Part shown: piece by piece, positions 34,326-42,914 of the stretch
Layout: every line of letters begins with the position of its first letter
Numbering within the stretch: the stretch's first letter is position 1
Assembly (NCBI GenBank): GCA_036406595.1
Contig: DASXAR010000039.1
Location: forward strand, 5,584 to 69,583
Length of the DNA: 64,000 nt
Direction of reading: 5' to 3'
DNA from: VRUE01 sp036406595
GTDB lineage: Bacteria > Actinomycetota > Thermoleophilia > Solirubrobacterales > 70-9
Made by a program: the position numbers and the translations under genes
The notes under the pieces: generated by a model
What the model saw: only the letters and a program-made list of their open reading frames with translations
The model's database searches: none
What the model was told of the DNA's origin: nothing

Positions 34326-34988
34326 TCAACGCCTGACCAGATAGGAGAGGTGGGTGACGCCGGGAGCCTCGACGACTCCTGTCTGCTCCAGCTCCACCTC
34401 GGCGTCGCCGAGCCCCTCGAGAAGCCGCCTGCCGGAACCCAGCAGGACGGGAACGACGCTGAGGTGCAGCTCGTCGAGCAGGCCCGCCGCGAGGTACTGC
34501 TGCACGACCTCGGCGCCGCCGCCGAGCGAGACGTTCCTGCTCCCCGCTGCCTCGGTCGCCTGGTCGAGCGCCGACTCGATCCCGTCGGTGACGAAGGTGA
34601 AGGTCGTCCCACCCTCCTTCTCGAGCGGCTCGCGCCCGTGATGCGTGAGGACGAAGACCGGCGCGTGGAACGGCGGGTCGTCGCCCCACCAGCCCTCCCA
34701 GGGATCGTCTCCCCAGGGGCCAGGGCCACCGCCGAACATGTTGCGGCCCATGATCGTCGCGCCGACGTTGCCCTGCAGCTCTTCGACCACCGCAGTGCTG
34801 GCGTTGACCTCGCCGCCCTCATAGCCGTGCGGCTCCCGCCACGCGGCCAGGCCGAACACCCACTCGTGCAGCTGCTCGCCGCCTTCCCCGAGCGGATCCT
34901 CCTCGCTCGGGTTGGGGCCGGCGACGAAGCCGTCCAACGAGACCGAGATCCCGCATCTGAACCGTGCCACAGGGGGAGTCTCCCCCAC
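34326..34988 (-). CDS. Dihydrofolate reductase / RibD C-terminal family protein
   Basis: This 220-residue RibD_C-fold reductase has CGISVSLDGFVAGPNPSEED at the N-terminus, GATIMGRNMF in the middle and VSLGGGAEVVQQYL plus LLDELHLSVVPVLLGSGRRL at the end. The family uses NADPH, but most lone members have unknown substrates; a role in folate or riboflavin synthesis is not implied. A GGGGGAGTCTCCCCC palindrome overlaps its first codons. Confidence 0.88.
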   Translation of the reverse strand: MGETPPVARFRCGISVSLDGFVAGPNPSEEDPLGEGGEQLHEWVFGLAAWREPHGYEGGEVNASTAVVEELQGNVGATIMGRNMFGGGPGPWGDDPWEGWWGDDPPFHAPVFVLTHHGREPLEKEGGTTFTFVTDGIESALDQATEAAGSRNVSLGGGAEVVQQYLAAGLLDELHLSVVPVLLGSGRRLLEGLGDAEVELEQTGVVEAPGVTHLSYLVRR

Positions 34989-35038
34989 GGGAGGAAAAGG
35001 AAACCTCGCCAGACGAGGGCGGTTAGTATCGAATTGCG

Positions 35039-36340
35039 ATGCGCCTCCGCAGGCTCGCCACCGGGCTGGTCATGTCGATCGCACTCGTCTGGGCTCTGGG
35101 GGTACCCTCCGCCTCGGCCCGCCGGCCGATCATCTCCTACCTCGATGCCCAGGGCACCTTCCAGCTGTTCGACGCGGAGACCGGCTCGAACGTCTCGCCG
35201 GCTCCCGCCGTACCGGTGCCGGAAGAATCCGCCTTCTTCCGGTGGGGGATGTCGCTGAACGGCCGCTACATCGTCTTCAGGGACGCCGAAAACAAACTTC
35301 ACCTCCTTGACCGGACGAGCGAACAGGAGATTCCACTGCCCGGAATCGACGTCGCGGAAAAACCTGAAAACCTGACGGTCAGCGACAGCGGGCTGATCGC
35401 CTTCGACAACAACAGCAACCCGCCCACCTACGTCTACGACTCGGCAACGGGACAGTTCGTCGACGTGGGTCTCGGGGACGCCGACCTGACCGAACCCACC
35501 AACGACCTGCGTCAGCCGCGGCTGAGCGGCGATGGAAAGTTCATGGTCAACACCTGCTTCGACGAGGAAGGGGGGATGTGCGAAGCGACCAAAGACGGCG
35601 ACTCCGACGTCCACATGCAGGACCTCGCGGCAAAACTCGAGGTGCCGGAATTCCCCGACGAGGCGGCTGGCGAAAGCGTCGACGAGGAGCATCCCTGCAT
35701 CAACGGCGACGGGACGCTGATCGCGGTGGAGCGCAAGCCCGAAAAAACCTCGGGCAACAAGGACATCTTCCTGTTCGAACGGAACGGCGGGGAATTCGGC
35801 ATGCTCGAAACCTTCACCCTGAACGACCCCGAAAACGAAGACCGCTTCTGCCAGCTGAGCGCCGACGGCGCCTACATCTCGCTGATCCACGAAGAAGAAG
35901 GCGAAGCGACCTTCAGGCTCTTCGAGCGTGCCTCGAAAAGCTTCGTCGAACTGCCGGAACTGCCGTTCGACTTCCGCTCTACGCTGAGCGACCCGCTTGC
36001 CTCCGCTCCGGTCGTGCCGATCAGCAGCACGGGCAAGCAGCCGATCAGGCGCAGACGGTCGAAATGTGCGGGCAAGAAGACGACGATCGTCGGAACGGCC
36101 GGGCGAAATCGCATCAGGGGTACGAAACGGCGCGACGTGATCGCCGGCCTCGGCGGCAACGACGTGATCCGCGGCCTGGCCGGAAACGACATCGTCTGCG
36201 GCGGCGCCGGCAACGATCTCCTGCTCGGCGGCAGGGGCAGCGACCGGTTGATCGGCGGAGCGGGCAAGGACAGGCTCCGCGGCGGCCCCGGCAAGGACAG
36301 GCTGATCGGCGGCGCGGGCAAGGACACCCAGAGGCAGTAG
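35039..36340 (+). CDS. Secreted propeller protein with C-terminal RTX-like calcium-binding repeats
   Basis: The 433-residue protein has a signal peptide (MRLRRLATGLVMSIALVWAL, then SASA). Residues about 30-325 form a TolB-like set of repeats (FFRWGMSLNGRYIVFRDAEN, QLSADGAYISLIHEEE). The last 75 residues are hemolysin-type nonapeptide repeats (GLGGNDVIRGLAGNDIVCGG and similar), a calcium-dependent beta-roll common on secreted proteins. There are no type I secretion genes nearby, so export is probably by Sec. Its glutamate codons are mostly GAA (about 23 to 9 GAG), the reverse of zwf. Confidence 0.85.
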   Translation: MRLRRLATGLVMSIALVWALGVPSASARRPIISYLDAQGTFQLFDAETGSNVSPAPAVPVPEESAFFRWGMSLNGRYIVFRDAENKLHLLDRTSEQEIPLPGIDVAEKPENLTVSDSGLIAFDNNSNPPTYVYDSATGQFVDVGLGDADLTEPTNDLRQPRLSGDGKFMVNTCFDEEGGMCEATKDGDSDVHMQDLAAKLEVPEFPDEAAGESVDEEHPCINGDGTLIAVERKPEKTSGNKDIFLFERNGGEFGMLETFTLNDPENEDRFCQLSADGAYISLIHEEEGEATFRLFERASKSFVELPELPFDFRSTLSDPLASAPVVPISSTGKQPIRRRRSKCAGKKTTIVGTAGRNRIRGTKRRDVIAGLGGNDVIRGLAGNDIVCGGAGNDLLLGGRGSDRLIGGAGKDRLRGGPGKDRLIGGAGKDTQRQ

Positions 36341-36396
36341 GCCCTACCCCTCCGGCGGGGGCTGGATCCTGCCGCCGTAGACCGGCAGATCGCGCC

Positions 36397-36627
36397 AGGG
36401 TGCGCTTCGTCGTACAGCGCCCCCGGGCCTCGAAAAAGGGTTGCAAGCACTTCAAGCGCGTCGGCAAGTTCGTGAAGCGGAACCTGAAGCGCGGCCGCAA
36501 CCGGATCGCCTTCACGGGGCGGGTCGGCCGTCGCGTTCTGGCCGCCGGCGCCTACCGGCTCGTCGCCGTCGCAATCGACCGCAGCAAGAATAGGTCCCGG
36601 CCCGCCCGAGCTCGGTTCAGCGTCCTC
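36397..36627 (+). pseudogene. Orphan C-terminal domain remnant of a secreted protein
   Basis: An open stretch of about 77 codons encodes RVRFVVQRPRASKKG, then KHFKRVGKFVKRNLKRGRN, FTGRV and AGAYRLVAVAIDRSKNRSRP, ending in RFSVL. This matches a C-terminal domain seen on many secreted proteins of related bacteria, in which a basic segment is followed by AYRLVAVA-D-x-x-NRS. There is no start codon or signal peptide in frame, and its 3' end runs into the convergent GNAT gene. It is probably the tail of a lost gene. The rest of 36341-36625 holds nothing else recognised. Confidence 0.6.
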
Positions 36628-37138
36628 AGAGCTCCCTCTCGAAGAACAGCCAGTGCCGCTGGATCCGTGGCGGGATCTCCGTCTCCGGATACGGGTCGCG
36701 CTCGCTGAATCCGCGCGAGCGGTAGAGGCGCTGGGCGTCGGTCATGAACCGGCAGGTGTCGAGTCGCAGGAGCCGAGCCCCGGTCTCACCGGCCTCCGCG
36801 ATCAGCCGATCGAGGATCGCCGACCCGAGGTGACGACCTCTGGCCTCCGGCGCCACGTACATCCGCTTCACCTCGGTCACATCGCCGCCGTGGCGTCGAA
36901 GAGCGCCGACCCCGACCACGCGACCGTCGTCCTCCTCCGCAAGAACCGTGAGCCCGTCGGGTTGCTGAAAGAGGGGAAGGCTCTCTCTCACCAGCCGCGG
37001 CTCGGTGGGCGGGTCGTCGATCCCGTATTCCTCACGCAGGCGGTCCAGTGCCCAGCTGAGGTAGTCGACCATCAGCGCGGAGACGGCGTCGTCGTCCGTC
37101 CCGGGGGTCGCCCTGCGGACGGGGGATCGGGAGGGCAT
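36626..37138 (-). CDS. GNAT-family N-acetyltransferase
   Basis: The 170-residue protein has a single GNAT domain: MYVAPEARGRHLGSAILDRL is the acetyl-CoA loop, followed by LLRLDTCRFMTDAQRLYRSR GF-type sequence near the end. The length is standard. The ATG at 37136-37138 was chosen because upstream residues lose the alpha-helical GNAT start. It converges with the preceding remnant and is divergent from the beta-helix gene. The substrate is unknown. Confidence 0.85.
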   Translation of the reverse strand: MPSRSPVRRATPGTDDDAVSALMVDYLSWALDRLREEYGIDDPPTEPRLVRESLPLFQQPDGLTVLAEEDDGRVVGVGALRRHGGDVTEVKRMYVAPEARGRHLGSAILDRLIAEAGETGARLLRLDTCRFMTDAQRLYRSRGFSERDPYPETEIPPRIQRHWLFFEREL

Positions 37139-37202
37139 TCCGAGAGTATGAAATAAGGCTGGAACCGCCAACGGGAGTCGTGGACGGTGGTACAAGCGGA
37201 GC

Positions 37203-38981
37203 GTGCGCCCTCGCCTCCCGCATGCGGTCGCCCTGGTGGCCGCCCTTGCGCTGATCCCGGCGACAGGTGCGCAGGCGGCGATCACCGTCGGCAATCCGAA
37301 TGACAGCGGCCCCGGGTCGCTCCGGCAGGCGATCGCCGATGCGCCGCCCGGCGAAACGATCGAAGTCCCGGCCGGCACGTACACACTGACCAGCGACGAG
37401 CTGACGGTCGAAAAGAGCCTGACGATCTCCGGCCACGGCTCCGCGGACACGATCATCCGCTCCGGCGGCGCGTTCCGCGTCTTCGATGTCGGCGGCATCG
37501 GGAACAACGTGACGATCCGGGGCGTCACGATCAGCGACGGGCACGAGGGAGAACCCGGCGGGATAGCCGAGGGTGGAGGCATTCGGAACGAAGAAGCGAG
37601 CCTGACCCTGCAGAGCGTCGTCGTCACCAACAACCGCGCTGATGTGAACGGGGAAAGCGGAGGCGGTGGCGGCATCGCCGAGGGCGGCGGCATCTACAGC
37701 GAATCGGGCGCGCTCGCCCTCGAAAACACGAGTGTGTCCGGCAACTCGGCGACCGCGGTCGGCGGCAGCGGAGGAGGTGGGGGGATCGTCGAAGGCGGCG
37801 GGATCGCCTACTTCGAGGGCACCTCGATCACGATCCGCAACTCGACCATCTCCGGCAACGTCGCCGACGCGAATGGCGGATCGGGTGGCGGAGGCGGGAA
37901 CGTCGAAGGCGGCGGCGCCTATGTGGAAATCGAACCAGGCACCGGGGCGAGCCTCTCGGCGAGCACCATCAGCGGGAACGTCGCCAACGCCGGCGGCGGG
38001 TCGGGCGGCGGAGGCGGGATCGTCGAAGGCGGCGGCATCTACCTCGCTTCCGAACTGCCGTCGCTCACGGTCAGCAACATGACCGTCGCCGCGAACAGCG
38101 CCCGCGCTCCGGGGAGCGGGGCCGGCAACGGCGGGATCGTCGAAGGCGGCGGGCTGATCGTCGAACTCGACCTCACCGGCACCAGCCTGACGCTGGTCAG
38201 CTCGACGATCGCGGCCAACTCAGTCGATGCTCCCGGAGGAATCGTCGAGGGCGGAAACATCGACCCCGACCCGGGCGTGAAGATCGCCAACTCGATCATC
38301 AGCGCCGGGCAGGGCCCGGCGGGGGCCGCGAACTGCGCCGAAAAACTCGAATCGCAGGGTTTCAACATCGAGAGTGCCAACGAGTGCGGCTTCGGGGCGG
38401 CGGGCGACAGGGTCAACACGGACCCGCTGCTCGGGCCGCTTCAGGACAACGGGGGCCCCTCACCGACGATGCTCCCGGCGGCAAACAGCCCGGCGGTGGA
38501 CCAGGGCGCAGCGTTCGGCCTGCCGAGCGACGAGCGGGGCGTGATCCGGCCGATCGACTTCCCGACGATCCCCAACTCCGCGGCGCCGGGGGCCGATGGC
38601 TCCGACATCGGCGCCGCCGAGCTCCAGCCCTCGAATGCCTTCGCGCTCGGCAAGCTGAAGAAAAACAAGAAAAAGGGCACCGCGACGCTGACCGTGCGGC
38701 TGCCGCTGCCGAGCCTCGGCACCGTGACGCTGTCGGGCAAGGGGCTGAAAACGAAATCGAAAGCGGTGGCGGGAACCGAAGTCGTGAAACTCGCGGTGAT
38801 CGGCAAGGGCAAGGTGAAAAAAGCGCTGCGCCGGAAGGGCAAGCGCAAGGTCGCGATCAAGGTGACCTACACGCCCACCGGCAATTCCGCGGCGACGCTG
38901 ACCCGCAAGGCCAAGCTCGTCCGCAAGCACAAGAAGAAGAAGCACCACAAGCACAAGAAACATCACAAACACGGCGTTTGA
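37203..38981 (+). CDS. Secreted parallel beta-helix protein with GGGIVEGGG repeats and a His/Lys tail
   Basis: The 592-residue protein has a signal peptide (AVALVAALALIPATGAQA) and a right-handed beta-helix core of the choice-of-anchor type: DSGPGSLRQAIADAPPGETI at the start and GPLQDNGGPSPTMLPAANSP near the end. The core carries six glycine-rich insertions close to GGSGGGGGIVEGGGI, one per coil. The last 120 residues form a basic domain ending in a Lys/His run (KHKKKKHHKHKKHHKHGV), which may bind metal or acidic wall polymers. It starts at GTG 37203. The ligand is unknown. Confidence 0.85.
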   Translation: MRPRLPHAVALVAALALIPATGAQAAITVGNPNDSGPGSLRQAIADAPPGETIEVPAGTYTLTSDELTVEKSLTISGHGSADTIIRSGGAFRVFDVGGIGNNVTIRGVTISDGHEGEPGGIAEGGGIRNEEASLTLQSVVVTNNRADVNGESGGGGGIAEGGGIYSESGALALENTSVSGNSATAVGGSGGGGGIVEGGGIAYFEGTSITIRNSTISGNVADANGGSGGGGGNVEGGGAYVEIEPGTGASLSASTISGNVANAGGGSGGGGGIVEGGGIYLASELPSLTVSNMTVAANSARAPGSGAGNGGIVEGGGLIVELDLTGTSLTLVSSTIAANSVDAPGGIVEGGNIDPDPGVKIANSIISAGQGPAGAANCAEKLESQGFNIESANECGFGAAGDRVNTDPLLGPLQDNGGPSPTMLPAANSPAVDQGAAFGLPSDERGVIRPIDFPTIPNSAAPGADGSDIGAAELQPSNAFALGKLKKNKKKGTATLTVRLPLPSLGTVTLSGKGLKTKSKAVAGTEVVKLAVIGKGKVKKALRRKGKRKVAIKVTYTPTGNSAATLTRKAKLVRKHKKKKHHKHKKHHKHGV

Positions 38982-39053
38982 GCTCCACTGAGAACCGACG
39001 GCCACAATCGCAGGGGGAGGGTCGGAATCGCCGGCGCGCTATGCACGGGGGTC

Positions 39054-42000
39054 GTGCTCCTGCTCTGCTCCGCGGCGGCCTCGGCCGCCGGGCTGGCGCT
39101 CGATCAGACCGTCACCACCCATCAGACCTCCCGCGGGACATCGATCTCCAGCCCGGCGCTGACGACCGCACAGCCGGGCGAGCTGCTGGTTGCGTTCATC
39201 TCCTCCGACGGGCCGTCCGCCGGGGGTAGCCAGACGATTTCGAAAGTGAGCGGCGGGAGCCTCACCTGGCGCCTTCTCCGACGCGCCAACGCGCAGGCCG
39301 GAACCTCCGAGGTCTGGGTCGCAAGCGCCGGCTCGGTGGTTTCGAACGCCAAAGTCACAGCGACCCGGGGCTCCGGCTCGTATGTCGGTTCGATCACCGT
39401 CGCGGCATTCAACGGCGCCGACCTCGCCCTCGACGGGGCGACGTCCGCGGCCAGCGCTTCCACCGGGGCCCCGTCCGTCTCGCTGACCACGACCCGCCCC
39501 GGCTCGTGGGTCTGGGCGGTCGGCAATGACTGGGACCGCGCGACGGCGCGGACCGTGGGCGCGGGCCAGACGAAGATCGACGAGTTCCTGGCCTCGGTCG
39601 GCGACACGTTCTGGACCCAGAGCCAGAACCTGCAGACCCCCCTCAGCGGCACGCAGGTGACGATGAACGACACCGCCCCCACGACCGACCGCTGGAACCT
39701 GACGGCCGTCGAGATCCTTCCCGCGGTGAACGACACCGAACCACCGACGGTGCCGCAGGACCTCGCCGCGGGGACGGTGACCGCAAGCCAGGTGCCCCTC
39801 TCGTGGTCGGCGAGCAGCGACGACCAGGGAGTCGCGGGCTATCGGGTCTTCCGCGGGGGAATCCAGGTGGGGGAAGTCGCGGGAACCGGCTTCACCGACA
39901 CGAAAGTCTCGGCCTCGACCACCTATAGCTACACGGTGAAGGCCTACGACGCCGCGGGGAACGTCTCGCCGGCGTCCGAACCGCTCGAAGTGAAGACGCC
40001 CGCCGGTGACGGCACGCCTCCGACCGTGTCGCTCACCTCCCCCGCCGACGAAGCGACCGTCAGCGGCAACGTGAGCCTCGCCGCGACGGCCTCCGACGCG
40101 AGCGGCATCGCGGGGGTCCAGTTCCTGCTCGACGGAAGCCCGCTGGGTGCAGAGGACACCTCATCCCCTTACGCACTCACATGGGACTCGACCTCGGTCA
40201 CGAACGGTCAGCACACGCTCGCGGCGCGCGCACGCGATAGCGCCGGCAACAAAGCCGACTCGGCTGCCGCAAGGGTGACCGTGTCCAACGGAGGGCCCGA
40301 CCCCGCCCAGGTGGGCCAGTGGGGGCCACTGATCCCGCTGCCCGCGGTGGCGATCCACTCGGCGTTGCTGCCGAACGGGAAGATCCTGCTCTTCCAGGGC
40401 GACTTCTCGGTGGGAGGACAGCAGTACGTCCTCGACCCGCAGACCGGGGCCGTGACGCATCTGCCGGACGCCGCGGCCGACCTCTTCTGCGCTGGTCAGG
40501 CGGTGCTTGCCGACGGCCGCGTGCTGATCGTCGGCGGCACGGCGACCGACGGCGGGCTCGGAGTCAAGGACCTCACCGCCTTCAACTGGCAGATCGGCAC
40601 CTGGGGAGTGCTGGCGCCGATGCACTTCGCGCGCTGGTACGCGACCGGAACCACCCTCTCCGACGGCAAGGTGCTCGCCACCTCGGGGGATGACAAGAAC
40701 TCGAGCGACGTCGTGCCGGTCCCCGAGCTGTACTCGCCCGACACGAACAGCTGGCAGAGCCTCACCGCCGCCAGCCACTCGATGCCGGTCTACCCGTTCA
40801 TCTACCAGCTGCCGGACGGGCGAATCGCCCATCTCGGCGGCTCGGAGGTCCCGACGGCCAGCGAGGTCCTCGACCTCTCCACCAACCAGTGGACGACGAT
40901 CGACAGCAGGGTGATCGACGGCGGCAGCATCGCCAACTACGCGCCCGGTCGGTTCATCAAGGCCGGCTCGGCGGCCGACGACGGCTTCTCCGGGAACTCG
41001 CTCAAGACCGCCTACACGCTGAACATGAACGTGGCCGGCGCGAAATGGGAACCGACCTCCGACATGGCCTTCCGCCGCAGCTTCCTGAACCTAACCAATC
41101 TCCCGGACGGCACCGTGCTGGCGACCGGCGGCGGGACCGACAAATCCGGATTCGTCGACGCGAACGCCGTGCTTCAGGCCGAAGACTGGAACCCGTCGTC
41201 CGGAGCCTGGACCACGTATGCGGCGATGACAGCTCCCCGCCTCTACCACTCGGTCGCCGTGCTTCTCCCGGACGGGCGGGTCTACGTGGCGGGCGGAGGC
41301 GGCGACCCGGGCGTCACCGACCAGCAGAGCGCCCAGATCTTCTCGCCGCCGTACATGTTCAAGGGCCCGCGCCCGACGATCAGCTCGGCGCCGGCCACCG
41401 TCAAATACGGATCCACCGCCTTCGTCGGCACCCCGGACGCCGCCTCGATCTCACGGGTCTCGCTGATCCGCACCGGCTCGGTCACCCACGCCTTCGACCA
41501 GAACGCCCGCGCCACGTCCCTCAGCTTCTCGCAGGCGCCGGGCGGCCTCGAAGTGAGCCTGCCGTCGAACCGCAACGACATCCCGCCCGGCTACTACATG
41601 CTCTTCATCGTCAACGGTCAGGGCGTCCCCTCGGTGGCCTCCTTCGTGCGATTCCCCGCTCCCTACGAAGACACCGCGGCGCCCAGCGCCCCCACCGACC
41701 TCAAAGCCGGGGGCGGGATCGGCACGGCGACGCTGAGCTGGACCGCCGCCACCGATGACACCGGGGTCACCGCCTACAACGTCCACCGGTCCAGCACCCC
41801 CAACTTCACGCCCAGCCTGGCGAACCGGGTCGGCAGGACCGGCTCGACGACCTTCTCGGACACGGGCGCTCCGGTGGGAACCTGGTACTACAAGGTGACG
41901 GCGGAGGACGCCGCCGGCAACGTCGGCGAACCGTCCGCCGAGGCCTCGGCGACGGTCACCGCGGACACCGAAGCACCGAGCGTCCCGGCCGGCCTTCAGG

Positions 42001-42887
42001 CCACACCCGGATCGACCTCCGTGACGCTCAAATGGACCTCCTCGACCGACAACGTCGGCGTCTCGGGGTATCTGGTCACCCGTGAAGGGGGACCGACGAC
42101 GAGCTCGCCGTCAACGAGCTTCACCGACACCGGCCTGACGCCGGGCATGTCCTACACCTACACGGTTGCGGCATACGATGCCGCCGGAAACGCCAGCAAA
42201 CCCTCGTCGCCGCTGACCGTCAGCACGCTGGCCGCGCCGAGTCTGGCGCTCGACACGGCGGTGACCACCCGCCAGAGCTCGGGCTCGTCGAGCATCTCCG
42301 CCCCTCCCCTGACGACCGCCGGGCCGAACGAGCTGCTGCTGGCATTCGTCGCCTCGGACGGGCCGAATTCCGGAGGCTCGCAGACCTTCAAATCCGTCAG
42401 CGGAGGAGGGCTCACCTGGACGCTGCGCAGGCGGGCCAACGCTCAGGCGGGAACCGCCGAGATCTGGCAGGCGGCGGCGCCCGCGAAGCTGACGGGCGCG
42501 GTGATAACGGCGACCCGCGGGACCGGCAGCTACCAGGGATCGATCACGATCGCCGCGTTCGTCGGCGCGGACACCGCGGCCGACGGCGCGACCGGATCGG
42601 GCGCGGCGGCAAGCGGGGCGCCGTCGGCCTCGCTCGTCACGACCCGCGCGGGGAGCTGGGTGTGGGGCGTCGGCGAGGACTGGGACAGGGCCACAGGGCG
42701 CAGCGTCGGGTCAGAACAAGTCCTCGTCGACCAGTTCCTGAGCCCGAGCGGCGACACCTTCTGGACCCAGCGCCAGAATGCGCCGACCCCGGCGGCGGGC
42801 ACGACGGTCGCCATCAACGACACGGCGCCCACCGGCGATCGCTGGGACCTGGCGCTGGTCGAGGTCCTGCCGGCATCGGCCCCCTAG
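39054..42887 (+). CDS. Secreted copper-radical (galactose/glyoxal oxidase-like) kelch protein, 1277 aa
   Basis: Domain order: residues 14-224 form an unnamed domain of about 210 residues; 230-320 FN3; 325-410 bacterial Ig; 420-760 kelch propeller; 760-870 a DUF1929 galactose oxidase C-terminal domain; then two FN3 domains; and 1064-1277 a second copy of the unnamed domain. Copper-radical residues are present: Cys479 (FCAGQ), Tyr529 (RWYATG), Tyr731-His732 (RLYHS) and His812 (VTHAF). The enzyme probably oxidises alcohols or aldehydes outside the cell, making H2O2. The start is uncertain: GTG 39054 gives a signal peptide with no basic residues, while the in-frame sequence upstream to 38988 is Arg-rich. 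Confidence 0.85.
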   Translation: MLLLCSAAASAAGLALDQTVTTHQTSRGTSISSPALTTAQPGELLVAFISSDGPSAGGSQTISKVSGGSLTWRLLRRANAQAGTSEVWVASAGSVVSNAKVTATRGSGSYVGSITVAAFNGADLALDGATSAASASTGAPSVSLTTTRPGSWVWAVGNDWDRATARTVGAGQTKIDEFLASVGDTFWTQSQNLQTPLSGTQVTMNDTAPTTDRWNLTAVEILPAVNDTEPPTVPQDLAAGTVTASQVPLSWSASSDDQGVAGYRVFRGGIQVGEVAGTGFTDTKVSASTTYSYTVKAYDAAGNVSPASEPLEVKTPAGDGTPPTVSLTSPADEATVSGNVSLAATASDASGIAGVQFLLDGSPLGAEDTSSPYALTWDSTSVTNGQHTLAARARDSAGNKADSAAARVTVSNGGPDPAQVGQWGPLIPLPAVAIHSALLPNGKILLFQGDFSVGGQQYVLDPQTGAVTHLPDAAADLFCAGQAVLADGRVLIVGGTATDGGLGVKDLTAFNWQIGTWGVLAPMHFARWYATGTTLSDGKVLATSGDDKNSSDVVPVPELYSPDTNSWQSLTAASHSMPVYPFIYQLPDGRIAHLGGSEVPTASEVLDLSTNQWTTIDSRVIDGGSIANYAPGRFIKAGSAADDGFSGNSLKTAYTLNMNVAGAKWEPTSDMAFRRSFLNLTNLPDGTVLATGGGTDKSGFVDANAVLQAEDWNPSSGAWTTYAAMTAPRLYHSVAVLLPDGRVYVAGGGGDPGVTDQQSAQIFSPPYMFKGPRPTISSAPATVKYGSTAFVGTPDAASISRVSLIRTGSVTHAFDQNARATSLSFSQAPGGLEVSLPSNRNDIPPGYYMLFIVNGQGVPSVASFVRFPAPYEDTAAPSAPTDLKAGGGIGTATLSWTAATDDTGVTAYNVHRSSTPNFTPSLANRVGRTGSTTFSDTGAPVGTWYYKVTAEDAAGNVGEPSAEASATVTADTEAPSVPAGLQATPGSTSVTLKWTSSTDNVGVSGYLVTREGGPTTSSPSTSFTDTGLTPGMSYTYTVAAYDAAGNASKPSSPLTVSTLAAPSLALDTAVTTRQSSGSSSISAPPLTTAGPNELLLAFVASDGPNSGGSQTFKSVSGGGLTWTLRRRANAQAGTAEIWQAAAPAKLTGAVITATRGTGSYQGSITIAAFVGADTAADGATGSGAAASGAPSASLVTTRAGSWVWGVGEDWDRATGRSVGSEQVLVDQFLSPSGDTFWTQRQNAPTPAAGTTVAINDTAPTGDRWDLALVEVLPASAP

Positions 42888-42914
42888 CCGACTAGCATTC
42901 CCGCTCGTCGCGGG

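Noticed and set aside
34972..34986. GGGGGAGTCTCCCCC palindrome as an operator
   Set aside because: It lies in the first codons of the RibD-type gene and is short; no second copy was seen, so no regulatory claim is made.
37666..38082. Glycine-rich tandem repeats resembling a CRISPR-like or minisatellite array
   Set aside because: They are in-frame protein repeats (GGGGGIVEGGG) of the beta-helix gene with unequal spacing, not spacer-separated identical repeats.
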